Of a stretch of DNA of 64,000 nt, positions 23,870 to 36,490 are shown one piece after another. The stretch spans positions 17,233,786-17,297,785 of the forward strand of contig OY482859.1 in NCBI GenBank assembly GCA_960531495.1, given 5' to 3'. Made by a program: the position numbers and the translations under genes. How positions within the stretch are numbered: position 1 is the first letter of the stretch; every line of letters starts with the position of its first letter. The stretch is from Zeus faber (taxonomy: Eukaryota; Chordata; Actinopteri; Zeiformes; Zeidae). Under the pieces are notes generated by a model. It searched no databases. It had not been told where the DNA came from and worked only from the letters and a program-made list of their open reading frames with translations.

Positions 23870-26800
23870 ATGAACTTTGAAGGTCTCGATCCAGGGATGG
23901 GCGACTACTCACCGACCCTTCACGGGACCTTAGATGGGGGGATGGAGCCCTCGATGGACCCGCGCCTCAATCCCAGTCTCCTGCAAGGCGTGGAGCTGGA
24001 CCCAGAGGCCCTGGCAGTGCCCGAGTCCGTGCACCTCCTGGAAGGGATGTTCTCCGAGCTGCACAGTGTGGCGGCCGAGGTCGGCGTCCCGGTCACCGCG
24101 ACGCATTTTGATGTGCAGGAGGAGATGCTTTGGATGGGGAACCACAGGGTAAGACGATTATTTAAATTGTTTGGCTTTCAGTCATTCAACTGTAGTAGTA
24201 GCGTGTTTTCATTTCGGTCTTACTCTTCTGATTATCCCATTTCGTCTGCCATGTTTGTTCAGGGCCACGCGAGTTCCTTCTTTGGACCTACAATGGGCCG
24301 CCATTCATCTTTCCAAGTGCACTCGACCGATGACATCCGCCATATTCACAGTTTAGAAACAGGCGTGCTGTTCCTCTCTAAAAGTAATCTCAAGTGCCAC
24401 ACCCGTGGGGGCCTAGTCATGTTTGATTACCCGTGAGTTGCCTTGGACAATCTAATTCCTGTACGTGTGGATCATGTCTGTTCTTTGTATTTTTGTGGAC
24501 GTTGTGTCAGCCTTGAGGCTTTTCAATGGCCCCCCTCCTTCAACATGACTGAACAAGGGTTTGTGTTTGACCAGGATGGATGAAGGAGTAGACATGCACA
24601 GTCTCCTTATGACGGATAACAACACGCTGCTCATGGGTGGACTGCAGAATTATGTGGTTGAAGTTGACTTGAACGCTGTCCAAGAGACTCAGAAGGTGAA
24701 ACAGTGATATGCCTTTTCCCTAACTGGTGTAAAAATCTGTCTATGACACGTTTTGATGTGTCTATTTGTGTGTCTCTATTCATGGTGTTTTTTCTATATG
24801 TTTATATTATTTATAGTGCTTACCCTTATATGCTCTCTATTTCCTGCTGTCCCCTTTTTGCTGCTGTAACAATGTAAATTTCCCCGTTGTGGGACTAATA
24901 AAGGTTTATCTTATCTTGTCTTATCTGATGTGCAAAGCCATTGGCGGCAACGTATGAAGTGAGTAACCATTTGTCCTTTTATTGGCAGTTTGCTGTCCAG
25001 GTTCCAGGAGTGGCCATAATGCGTCAGACCAATCGTTTCTTCTTCTGCGGGCACACATCTGGGAGGGTGAGGATGAAACAGCTTAATCTGGGCAGGGTTG
25101 CTGTGTTGGGTCATGCAGTACCTGAAATGAACCCCCGGTCCGTTCCGGAACTTTTCCCTTCTGACCAGGTGACCCTTCGGGATTTGCGTACTTTTAAAAC
25201 GGAACACGAGTTTGACGCCTTTTCGGGCAGCCTGTCGGACTTTGACGTCCACGGGAACCTGCTCGCCGCGTGCGGGTTCTCCAGCAGAGGGATGAACGGC
25301 TTGGCGTGCGACCGCTTCCTCATGGTGTACGACCTCCGCATGATGCGTGCCGTGACCCCGCTGCAGGTGCACGTGGACCCGCTGTTCCTTCGCTTCATTC
25401 CGACCTACACGTCCCGCCTGGCGATCATCTCTCAGTCAGGTGACCGGTGGAGAAGGGGATGTTTTCTCTGTGCATATTTTTGCGGAAAACACAATTTGTC
25501 CGAATTCAGCTTCATTATCTCGCATTTCGGTTTTCTGGCTGGATATCATGTTTGCTCTTTTGACGCCACTAACTTCCGAGATTCCTTCTTTGTTCGGCCT
25601 ATGGAGAGATAAGTGTCAAGGCCTTATCCTACTGTTTAAAAATAATGATTTCCCTTTACTGTTTTCCCAACCAGGTCAGTGCCAGTTCTGTGAGCCCACT
25701 GGACTTGCCAACGTCGCAGATATTTTCCATGTGAACACCGTGGGCCAGTTGCTGATGAGCTTCGACGTGTCGTCCAGCAAGCAAGCCTTGGCCTTTGGGG
25801 ACTCCGGGGGATGTGTGCACCTTTGGTCCGATGCCCCCGAAGTGTCATTCAACGACTATTCGCGGGAGACAGACTTTGCCTTGCCCTGCCTCGTGGACTC
25901 GCTGCCCCAGCTGGACTGGAGCCATGACCTCCTGCCCCTGTCCCTTATCCCGATGCCCCTGACCAGCACGGAGGCTCTGCTGTCCGACTGGCCCGCCGTG
26001 CTGGCAACTCCCAGTCCCAGGTTCGGCTTAGTCCATCATGATTCCTTCCCAAAAGTTGCATAACATTTTTATTTCTTTTAGAAACAGAAAATATGAAGAA
26101 ATACCATATTTTTGTTTCCTATAGACGGGCACCTCAGGTGGACGCCGAGATTTTGCGCACAATGAAAACCGTTGGTTTTATTGGCTACGCAGCCAATCCA
26201 CGCGCCCGACCTCGGAATCAGGCACGTCACAGAAGTTGAAATTAGGATTTTGAGCAAATCTACAATGATACTCCATGATACTCTTCTCTTTTGTGGGTTT
26301 AAAAATGTGTTGTTGTTTTTTTTTTTTTTTTTTTTTTTTTCCTTTTGTCTCCTCTTAGGTTCCATACAAGATTAAAGAAGTAGAGCTGGATTATGATAGC
26401 TACAACCAGGTCCCTGAGTCGCCGATCGGTCGAGAAGAAGAGCCGCACCTATACATGGTTCCCAAAAAGTACAGAAAGGTCTGTACTTCATTCATGTTAC
26501 TCTAGTCATGTTAGTTGCAAATCCTGAGAAAAGCAAAGGCATTTTCTCATTGACGTTGTAATTTTATAACTGCGGTAATTACGTGATAAGATAAGGTTCT
26601 TTGGTAACACAACCCACAGGTTACCATCAAATATTCCAAACTTGGACTCGAGGATTTTGACTTCAAACATTACAACAGAACCCTGTTTGCCGGCCTGGAG
26701 CCTCACATCCCCAACGCTTACTGTAACTGCATGATACAGGTAGAGCACCAGCTGGTCAAACGTTTCAAAATATTTCTTTCTGAAAATGTTATGAACCCTG

Positions 26801-29800
26801 TTTGGTTAAGCTGAGGTTTACCGTCATGGCTTGTGGTGTTAGGTCTTGTATTTCCTGGAGCCCATCCGCTGCCTGGTGCAGAATCACTTGTGCCAGAAGG
26901 AGTTCTGTCTGGCCTGTGAGCTTGGCTTCCTCTTCCACATGTTGGACTTGTCCAGAGGGGATCCCTGTCAGGTGAGCACCAACGCAGAGCAGCTCATCGC
27001 GCCGCCAAGGCTCAAATCCACTTTACGTGCGTGACGCAAACTCCTCCCCCGCCTTCCCTCCTCTTCTCTCAGGCCAGCAACTTCCTCCGGGCGTTCCGCA
27101 CCATCCCGGAGGCCTCGGCCCTGGGCCTGATCCTCGCCGACTCGGACGAGCAGACGGGGAAGGCCAGGCTGGGCCGTCTCATACAAAGCTGGAATCGCTT
27201 CATACTCACTCAGCTGCACCAGGAGACGCAGGAGCAGGAGGGTCCGCAGGCTTACAGGGGGGCCAGCAGCAGGTTAGTTCCCATTCCTGGTTTTTACCGA
27301 GGGCTGTTTCTCCAAAGATTAACTTGCAGCGCGACTACACAGTCACAGGGTGTTCTGGATGCAAAAGAAAGGTTAAGTATTATGTAGTTTGGTTGGGCTG
27401 TATGTGATATTATGTTCAATTATTATATTTACATATTATATTATTGCTACAGCAAAACCGTTGTCACCTGAAATGACTTCACACAACCGTATCTTATTTT
27501 AATGACTGTGACACGGGGAATAGTCATGATCATGTCTTGTAGGTAATATTTATTGGCCATATTTCAAATAATCTCCACTGCATTTGTACCCCTGGTCTTG
27601 TCCTGGTGCAAGCAATACACAACAATGGGGTTTGGAGCGCAGCACGTCCTATGTGAAAGCCCCTTAAGACCGATGGCAGAATAGTACATGGGGAAATGGA
27701 TAACATGCAATGATAGTAGTCTACCATCAAGGGCTGAAATTAGATCTTTTTGTGGCTAGGTAGTTATATTTTGCCCTAGTCTGTTTGTCAGTTTAATTCT
27801 AAATGAAATATATCCTCCATGGAGGGGATCAGCGGTTAACACTGAAAGATTCTCTAGTCTACCGGAACCAGCCATCTTCTAGGAGACATCTTCTTGTTGT
27901 TATTGACAATGCACCGGCTCGGAAACTTGAGTCGTCTCGATCCTGTTTTTTTTTTTTTTTTTTTTTTTTCTCTCTCACAGCGCTCTGGGCTCGTCCGGCG
28001 AGTCAGTCATCGGGCGTCTGTTTGGGTGCGAAGTGGAGAACAGCAGCCTGTGTCGCTGCGGCAAAGAGACAGTGCGCTCCTCCCTCACCCTGCTCTTCAC
28101 CATGCACTACCCCGAGCAGAACTCCCACGGTGAGCTCTCCCACGCCGGCCATGGAACTCGGGACTCCGGCACGGAGACTCTTCAAGTCCAATAGAAGAGG
28201 GATCCATCCCAGCTCCATTAATAACACCTTTATGTCCTCGCAGACAAAACGATAAAAGAGTACGACTTTGCCGAGATCCTGAAGAAGAGCATCTGTCTGG
28301 AGCAGAGCACTCAGGCGTGGTGTGAGAACTGTGAGAAGTACCAGCCCACGGTTCGTGGCTCTGTTCAAAAACAAATAAGGAATAGATTGACGGAGCTCTC
28401 TCTCTGAGCCTAGCTTCTTCAATAACTTCTGGCTTCTTTTTTTTAATTTAATTTTTTATTTTTTAATAAAACCAGATCCAGACACGCAACATTCGATGTC
28501 TGCCTGATGTTCTGGTCATCAACTGTGAAGTTAACAGCACCAAAGAAGCCGAATTCTGGAGAGCCCAGGCAGAGGTGATGAACTTGATTATTATTATATC
28601 ATTATTTTACAGTGCATAGAGCACACCACATTTGAGGTTTTTTTTTTTTTTTTTTGACTAAAATTAGCCTTGTATCCGTGTATCTTTGTCAAAATTGCGG
28701 TTGTGCAGAATTTGTGCTTTCATACGTTAAGTCAGGGCCGCCTCATGACATTTTAATTGATGAGACTTGTCATACAAGTCATTGAATTTTCTTTTTTGTT
28801 CATTTTGTGCCACTTTCGTGTCACTCATAGTTTAAGCTTGTAATAGTGTGATAATACACTATTGGAGAATTTTCATAAATATTGGAGGATAAAAACCAGG
28901 GTAGACAGTTGACACGGGTAGACACATTCCCGCACAATTTGGATGTGAACATGATCTTGAATCAAGGGATTTAACAATGTGATTGCTGTTACCTCAAGTA
29001 GTTGTGATCAGGGGACTATGCCATAAATGTGACCGCTCTACTGTTGGTTCCTAACAGTTCACACACGCACACACACACACACACACGTTGTGTCTTCGCA
29101 GTACGCCTTCAACAAGGCGATGAAAAAGGAGGCCAAGGAACCCCTGAAGCCCAAAGAGCCCCACCCCCTGCCCACCGAGTGGTGCCAAGAGTAAAGACCA
29201 TCGACTGGATAAAGTTTTTTTGTTTGTTTTTTAACAAATTGAGATAAATTCCTTTTTTGAAATGCCGATTCGAGACTCTCTGTGTTCCTGTGCCCAGCGG
29301 CGAGGAGATGTGCGGCACCGAGGGCTTCACCTTCGACACGAGGGCGGAGGACCTGCGCTGCGTGTGGATCCCGCTCACCCTCAAGATGTCCATCAGCAAG
29401 AGCCAGGGACTGGAGATCGGCAGCTGGTCCGAGGGAGAGGAGGTGGGCGAGGGCGCTTCTTCACATCAGTTTATTCGGTTGTAGTTCCCCGGTTATTGGG
29501 GGCATGTGAGGAAGTCTTACCCACTGGAAATGATTTTAAAGTCATTGCCAGTCTTCAATGCCTAAGACCAAGGTGTTTTGGTCTTAGGCATTGACTTAAG
29601 CCGCTTTTCCGCCTCATGCTACCCGCTCAACTCGAATCGACTGTACTCGCCTTTTTTGTTAATAGTACCCCGTTTCGATCGAGGTTCCAAGCAAGCCCAG
29701 GCGATACCGAATGGTGACGTGAAAGCCCTGCACACTACCGCTTAGTCAGAATGTTTTGTCGCTAGAGTCTTCACGGCGCCATTGCATCGCTGTGTCATCA

Positions 29801-32800
29801 TTGTGCAACATAGGACATATTGCACAAACCTGTAACTGAAACTGCATTGAAGATAACGTCATGGTAGTTGTGTGCAGTAGGAACAGTGACGAACAGTTAT
29901 ATTCAGGGGGTACTATCTGCAGCAGTTGGACGAGCACTTAGATTCAGGGGGTACTACCTGCAGTGGAAAGCAAAGTACCTGGTACTAAAGCCAGTCCAAT
30001 CGAGCTGCATATATTACATTTCACTGCATATATGTATGAAAGTATGTATATGTATGTGACAAATAAAAAAAATCTTGAATCTGAGCTGGTACCATACAAT
30101 GGAAACACCGCATTATATACTGGAACCTAAATGGCTCTAAATCAGTCGATATACTGTATATATAAATATATTTTGCAATTCGCTTTATTTGTCTGAGTTG
30201 GAGTTGATTGTCGGTGTTTTAGTCCGTGCAGCAGGGCGCCGCCATGTTTGATCTCCACTCATTCTCGTCTTCTCGTGAGATCACGGCATGCTCTTCTCGC
30301 AGATCAGACCTTCTACATCTTCACCGCACCGTTGCATCACTGCGTCATCATTGTGAAACACAGGACATCCTGCACAAACATGTCTTCTGTTTTTTTCCAG
30401 CAGTCTTTACTCTTGCTGCCTTCAGCCTCGTCTGAAACTGCATTGAAGATGACGTCATGGTAGTTTCGTGCAGTAGGAACAGTGACGAGTAGTTAGATTC
30501 AGGGGGTACTATCTGCAGTGGAAGGGAAAGTACCTGGTACTAAAGCCAGTCCGGTCGAGCTGAGCTGGAACCATGCAATGGAAACACCACATTACGTACT
30601 GGAACCTAAATGGCTGTAAATCAGCCGATATACTTACATATACTGTACTTTAAGTATCCTTTGCTTCCATTGTCACCTTGTGGAGTGGGTCAGCGAACAC
30701 TCATCCTGCATGCTGAATCCACATAGAAGTGGGCATGAATCTACTTCACATAATTGGAAACCCGTCCTTATTATTATAGGTACTTCTCACTTAAGGACCT
30801 ACCTGTTTAACGACCGTTCAGACTTACGACCAGCTCTCTGACCAGTCTGCATTGCACGCTGCGTACAATACCATGGCGTCTCAGCATCAAGCATCTCATC
30901 GCGCATCACCTTTTATATACTATATACACTATATACACTGTTTACACTATATATACTATAAACACTATATATACTATAGACACTATATATGCTTTATACA
31001 CTATATTCACTATATACACTGTATACACTATATATACTATATATGCTATATACACTATATACACTATATACACTATATATACTATAAACATTATACAGTG
31101 GGGGAAATAATTATTTGATCCCTCAGTGATTTTGTAAGTTTGCCCACTGACAAAGAAATGAACGGTCTATAATTTTAATGGTAATTTTTGGTAGGTTTAT
31201 TATAACAGTGAAAGACAGAATATCAAAAAGAAAATCACATAAAAAAAAAATATATATATTTTGCATTTCATTGAGTGAAATAAGTGTTTGATCCCCTACC
31301 AACCATAAAGAATTCTGGCTCCCACAGATTAGTCCTCTTGCTTTAAGAAAATACTCCTAATCTCAACTTGTTACCTGTATAAAAGACACCTGTCCACAGA
31401 ATCAATCAATCAATCAGACTCCAACCTCTCCATCATGGGCAAGACCAAAGAGCTGTCTAAGGACATCAGGGACAAGACTGTAGACCTGCACAAGGCCAGA
31501 ATGGGCTACAAGACCACTGGCAAGAAGCTGGGTGAGAAGGAGACAACCGTTGGCGTGATTATTCGAAAATGGAGGAAACACAAAATGACCGTCAATCTCC
31601 CTCGGTCTGGGGCTCCACGCAAGATCTCACCTCGTGGGGTATCAATGATCATGAGAAAGGTGAGGGATCAGCCAAGAACTACACAGGGGGAGCTTGTTCA
31701 TGATCTCAAGGCAGCTGGGACCACAGTCACCAAGAAAACCATTGGTAACACACTACGCCGTAATGGATTCAAATCCTGCAGCGCCCGTAAGATCCCCCTG
31801 CTCAAGAAGGGACTTGTACAGGCCCCTCTGAAGTTTGCCAATGAACACCTGAATGATTCAGAGAACGCTTGGGAGAAGGTGATGCGGTCAGATGAGACCA
31901 AAGTCGAGCTCTTTGGTATCAATGCGACTCGCCGTGTTTGGAGGAAGAGGAATTCTGACTACGACCCCAAGAGCACCATCCCCACCGTCAAGCATGGAGG
32001 TGGAAGCATTATGCTTTGGGGGTGTTTCTCTGCTAAGGGGACAGGTCGACTTCACCGGGTGGTTAAAATGGGTGGTGGATGGCTCTTCCAGCACGACAAT
32101 GACCCAAAACATACAGCCAAGGCGACAAAGGAGTGGCTCAAGAAGAAGCACATTAAGGTCATGGAGTGGCCTGGCCAGTGTCTGGACCTAAATCCTAAAG
32201 AAAACCGGCGGGAGCCGAAGCTTCGAGTTGCCAAGCGACAGCCTCGAAACCTTAAAGATTTGAAGAGGATCTGCAAAGAGAAGTGGTCCAACTTTCCTCC
32301 TGAGACGTGTGCAAACCTGGTAATTAACTACAAGAAATGTCTGACCTCTGTACTTGCCAACAAGGGTTTCTCCACCAAGTACTAAGTCATGTTTTTATAG
32401 GGGATCAAATACTTATTTCACTCAATGAAATGCAAAATAATTGATATCTTTTATTTAATGTGATTTTCTGTATTTTCTTTTTGATATTCTGTCTCTCGCA
32501 GTTATAGTAAACCTACCAAAAATTACCACTAAAATTATAGACCGTTCATTTCTGTCAGTGGGCAAACTTAAAAAATCAGTGAGGGATTAAATAATTATTT
32601 CCCCCACTGTATATACTATATACACTATATATGCTTTATACACAATATACACTGTATACACTATGTATACTATATATACTATATACACTGTATACACTAT
32701 ATATACTATATACGCTATATACACACTATACACTATATATACTATACACTATATACACAATATATACTATACGTATATACTGTATGCATCTCATCTCATC

Positions 32801-33311
32801 ACCGTTCTCAGTCTGTCTCATTCCCGCAGTCTGTCAGTATTCACTACACTTGCGTTCTAAATGGCCACGCCCCCTTACCGTGAAATAACACAGATCCTCA
32901 TTTTATTTTATTGTAAATTTTTAGGTCAGATAAGATTACGTTTATTATATTTGTTATTCTTTGGTTTCTAGATTATATGGGGATAGGGTTATTTGTATAT
33001 TTGCAAAATGTGCTGTTTTCATTTTTCATTCTTAAGCTAATGATTTTGATTTTTGGCTTATTGTTAGGTTAATTTTATTGTTTATGGTTAAGTTATTGTA
33101 TATTTCAAATGCTTCCTATCTACTAGTTCATTCTAGTGTTGGAAGAAGTGTATATTGCCATTTATTCTTGCTTTTTGTTAATTCCAGGTTTACAGTTATG
33201 GTTATGAGACTATTGTAATTTTTTTATTGTTTAGCTTAGATTTTCAATTTAGGTATATTTCTATTGTTTATTGTACATTCACTTGATGCACGTCAGCTCA
33301 GTGGTGGTACA

Positions 33312-33342
<31 letters not shown>

Positions 33343-34558
33343 GCTATGTCTCCGTCCAGTTGAGCGCGGCGGAGGAGGCTGAAGGAGCGTCTCTGTACGA
33401 CCTGGTGGTCACCGTGCCGCACATCCTGGACGCGCGCGCCGGAGGAAACCTGATCGCGCACATCAAAGTGGGCGAGACGTATCACCAGAGAAAAGAGGTG
33501 ACGACGGACGGAGGCATTTTCATCCTGCACCCGTGATATTTACGTTACCACATGGAGCCGCAAATCCTGCTTCCCTTTTCCATTATCTCGTGACTTTTTA
33601 AAAAGGATTTTTGACCGTGTAGTTAACGCGATCCTAATTTGTTTGTTTTGCTTTATTTTAGGGCGTCACCCACCAGCAGTGGTACCTCTTCAATGATTTC
33701 CTAATCGAGCCAATAGACAAGGTGCATTTTGCTGATGAACCTTAATTTTAAAAGAGATTGGGAGGGGGGGGGTCTGTATATAGATAGGATATACTGTATA
33801 TTTGTATATTTAATTCTTTTCCTTTATCACAGACTGAAGCGGCCCAATTTGATGTCAACTGGAAAGTGCCAGCCATCCTGTATTACACCAAGAGGAACTA
33901 CCATTCCAAATACGACCTCCGCAGTATGCGCTCCACCCCATCTCGTATTGGTTTCTTAAAAGAAACATTCCTCTTGTTTCTGATCAGAGCTTTTGTTCTC
34001 TTCTTCTTCTTCTCCTTCTTCTTCTTCTTCTTCTTCCCCCCCCCCCCGCCGCCGTGTCCCAGTTAAAAACCCCATCGAGGCCAGCGTGCTGCTGACGGAG
34101 GCGTCCCTGGCGCGGAAGCAGAGGAAGAGCCACGCCACCTTCATCCCCCTCATGGTCAGCGAGATGCCGCAGGCCGGAGAGCTGGTGGGGCTGGATGCGG
34201 AGTTTGTCACGCTCAACCAGGTGAGCAGCGGAGGACACGCTGATCCGCTACCGAAAAAAGATGGATTCGTGATTATTATTATTTTTCTAAATTTTTTTTT
34301 TGTCCAGTATTCTATCCATTCTTTAAATAATGAGAGAAAAGTTGAGAAAAGTTATAGTTCATTGTCCGGTATTGTATAGCAATACCATAATCTTGTACAG
34401 TAGTATTACCTATATTGATATCACATTATTTTACTATTTTATGTAAATCAATAAAAAAAATTTTTATACATCTTGATAGTATCATAACGTATCGTGACCC
34501 CTTTATTGTGATGCGTACAGTGCTCGACAGCAACAAGTGCGGTATAGCACTGTATGTA

Positions 34559-34644
<86 letters not shown>

Positions 34645-36022
34645 TGGCTCCTTGATTCATTGTCTTTCCGAAATGGTGAAACAAGTGAGAATATTGAGAT
34701 GGATAGATAGATAGATAGATACCTTTTTCAGCTTGCATCAAAACAGCCGGCAAAATAATAATAAAGCAATACTATAAAATACAAATGTAAAAGAAAAAGC
34801 ACTACATGCCAAAATTTGAAATTATACAATGAACCTAACAGTTGACTGTACACAATAAGATAGGGCAATATACACTTAACCTCAGGATAAACAACAAATA
34901 TAACCTGTAAATAACAGAAAAGCACAATAAAAATTAGGTACAAATTAAAAAAAGACCTAAAAAAAAAAAAAATAGTTAATGTCCAAAAAAAATATCTGGT
35001 CCTATACAATAACTTAGGAAATAGACAGTGAATCAGAAAGATGGAATGGTGGATTATAATCACATCGGATCATTTCTCACTCAATTCTACAACGTTTGAA
35101 ACGACAGGAAGAAGCCGAGCTGCGCAGCGACGGCACCAAGTCCACCATCAAACCCAGTCAGATGTCAGTGGCCAGAATCACGTGCGTGCGCGGCCAGGGT
35201 CCCAATGAGGGCGTGCCCTTCATCGACGACTACATCTCCACACAGGAGCAGGTGGGGGCGTCGCTCTGCCTCAAACCCGATGGGCTGCATTAGGTCCTGT
35301 ACTGCGTTCACCGCGAAATATAACCTTTCCGCCCAATTTCTCGGACCCCCCCTCGCGTCTCTAATCCACTCCTTTCTCAAAGGTGGTGGACTACCTGACG
35401 CAGTATTCCGGCATCAAACCGGGTGACCTGGACGCAAAGATTTCCTCCAAGCACTTGACCACGCTCAAGTCCACCTACCTCAAGCTGCGTTTCCTCATCG
35501 ACACCGGAGTGCGCTTCGTCGGGCACGGCTTACAGAAGGACTTCCGCGTCATCAATCTATTGGTAGGGTCTCCCACTAATGAGTATGCTTATAAAATAGA
35601 CGTTTGGGGCTCCGGTATCGACAGCACGTCCGTTTGCTGCCGCAGGTCCTGAAAGACCAGGTGATCGACACCGTGTACCTGTTCCACATGCCCCGCAAGA
35701 GGATGATTTCCCTCCGGTTCCTGGCGTGGTATTTCCTGGGTGAGTGTTTTTTCCCGGGAGGCTCTGCAACCATCCGGGACGCCGCCTTGTCGCCCGTTTC
35801 ACGCCGTTCCCTGTCCGTGTCCGCTCCCCAGACCTCAACATCCAGGGGGAGACCCACGACAGCATCGAGGACGCCCGCACTGCGCTGCAGCTCTACAGGA
35901 AGTACCTGGAGCTGAGCCGCGGGGGCGGGTCCGACGAAGTGAGGAAGGTCCTGAAGGGACTCTACGAGAAGGGACGCAAGTTGGACTGGAAGGTCCCCGA
36001 GTCCGACTCGGGAGATGGTTGA
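23870..36022 (+). CDS. pan2: PAN2, catalytic subunit of the PAN2-PAN3 poly(A) nuclease
   Basis: Cytoplasmic 3'-5' exonuclease that starts mRNA poly(A) shortening with PAN3 and poly(A)-binding protein. Coding exons: 23870-24148, 24263-24432, 24575-24695, 24989-25066, 25169-25439, 25675-26020, 26125-26221, 26359-26478, 26620-26739, 26843-26971, 27073-27272, 27981-28129, 28244-28350, 28476-28574, 29102-29190, 29298-29442, 33360-33497, 33662-33721, 33833-33923, 34063-34220, 35108-35251, 35383-35562, 35646-35739, 35832-36022. The frame holds throughout: 1191 aa (human 1202). Layout: N-terminal WD40 propeller, PAN3-binding linker, a USP-like domain from about 500 to 920 in which the Cys box reads NAYCNCMIQ so the peptidase site is degenerate, then a DEDDh exonuclease. 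Its catalytic residues are visible as D981 and E983 (LDAEF), D1090 (LQKDF), H1137 and D1142 (HDSIED). The first of two adjacent ATGs (23867) would add one Met; human starts at MNFEGLD. The intron after 26221 has a GC donor. The C-terminus is shorter than in mammals. Confidence 0.96.
24715..24930 (+). mobile_element. LINE-like retroposon 3' tail in pan2 intron 4
   Basis: It ends gtaaatttccccgttgtggg then actaataaaggtttatc and a (TCTTA)n-like run (24905-24927), a typical fish non-LTR tail. The upstream 150 bp has no intact frame. The family is not assigned. Confidence 0.55.
29556..29593. repeat. Perfect 16-bp inverted repeat in pan2 intron
   Basis: caatgcctaagaccaa (29556-29571) and ttggtcttaggcattg (29578-29593) are exact inverse copies with a 6-nt loop. 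They lie just before the element that starts near 29600. Confidence 0.85.
29598..30650. mobile_element. Non-autonomous DNA element with tandemly duplicated right half
   Basis: The left end, ccgcttttccgcctcatgct followed by ctcaactcgaatcgactg, is imperfectly inverted relative to cagtccggtcgagctgagct followed by ggaaccatgcaatggaaac near 30590. The right-hand segment occurs twice, about 29775-30150 and 30325-30640. Shared blocks include gaaactgcattgaag, gattcagggggtactatctgcag and ggaacctaaatggct. The first copy is interrupted by about 70 bp (30010-30080, ending aataaaaaaaatcttgaat) that look like a small retroposed insert. No coding capacity. Confidence 0.6.
30905..31095. repeat. TATACACTA-type minisatellite, left of the Tc1 insertion
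   Basis: Short 9-11-bp units (tatatacactatatac and variants) run up to the insertion. They resume on the other side at 32610-32790, so one array was split by the transposon. The same array gives spurious YTIYTIYT frames. Confidence 0.85.
31096..32609 (+). mobile_element. Tc1-like DNA transposon with long IR/DR ends
   Basis: The 1514-bp element is flanked by TA on both sides (31094-31095 and 32610-32611). Its ends begin cagtgggggaaataattatt and finish with the inverse ...aataattatttcccccactg. Inverted similarity extends about 200 bp inward on each side. Each end carries an inner repeat (gtttgatccccta near 31290; ataggggatcaaatactt near 32398), the IR/DR layout of Sleeping Beauty-type elements. 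The transposase frame lies between the ends, in the same orientation as pan2. Confidence 0.92.
31435..32385 (+). pseudogene. Tc1-family transposase, open but internally deleted
   Basis: DDE transposase of the Tc1/mariner superfamily, 316 codons from [20 protein letters not shown] to a stop at 32385; family members are usually about 340 aa. The N-terminal paired-like helix-turn-helix region and a basic RKWRKHK linker are present. The catalytic triad can be read: D in MRSDETKV, D in FQHDNDPKH and E in LNPKEN, with the expected 34 residues between the second and third. The first two are only 68 apart where Sleeping Beauty has 91. So about 23 residues are missing after GTGRLHR, in frame. The usual ENLW after the third residue reads ENRR. 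It is therefore probably inactive despite the intact frame. Confidence 0.85.
32610..32790. repeat. TATACACTA-type minisatellite, right of the Tc1 insertion
   Basis: Continuation of the array at 30905-31095, interrupted by the Tc1 element. Remaining intron sequence to 33300 is AT-rich without features, ending in a (CT)n tract at 33311-33338 that serves as the polypyrimidine tract of the next pan2 exon. Confidence 0.8.
34567..34642. repeat. (TA)n microsatellite in pan2 intron
   Basis: About 38 pure TA units. A short (GATA)n tract follows at 34701-34720. The rest of this intron (34221-35107) is AT-rich and shows nothing else. Confidence 0.9.
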
Positions 36023-36490
36023 GGTACCCCAAACAGTATGAAACGAATGATTTCAGCCGCCCGCCTGGTAGAAATGCGTTGCGATGCATCGGCAAATTAA
36101 ATCTCTCTTATCCGCCTCTGCCACATCTCCCCTTGGTGATGGGGCTCTGAGCGGCACTTTGAGCCACGAGTGGACTTTACATTAGGCTGTTCTGTTCCTC
36201 TACAACTGACAATTTAGTTTCACATTTTGTAAATAAAATGGCAATTTTCTAAAACTTTTGTAAATGTATTTTTAATAATGTACATTGTGCATTGAAGCTT
36301 GTATAGCACACCTCAACTAACTGCCAGTCACATTGCATATTAAGGACAGTTTGTACTCCTTTTATGCTTCTTGACCATTAGTTTGCCAAGTTGGCAAAGT
36401 TTCTGTTTTTATTTCATTAAACGGTAAATAAAGTTCACTTGAGGACCAGGACATTCACAAATGTCTATTTTTCACAATAAAGTGGGAATT
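36023..36490 (+). other. pan2 3' UTR with two polyadenylation signals
   Basis: AATAAA occurs at 36232-36237 and 36427-36432, with a further aataaag at 36476. Transcript ends near 36255 and 36450 are inferred. Confidence 0.6.

Noticed and set aside
30852-31118. Open frame coding [12 protein letters not shown] and similar at 32631-32888
   Set aside because: Translation of the TATACAC minisatellite interrupted by the Tc1 insertion.
30905-32790. Regularly spaced repeats as a CRISPR-like array
   Set aside because: The units are degenerate and contiguous without unique spacers, in a vertebrate intron; it is a minisatellite.
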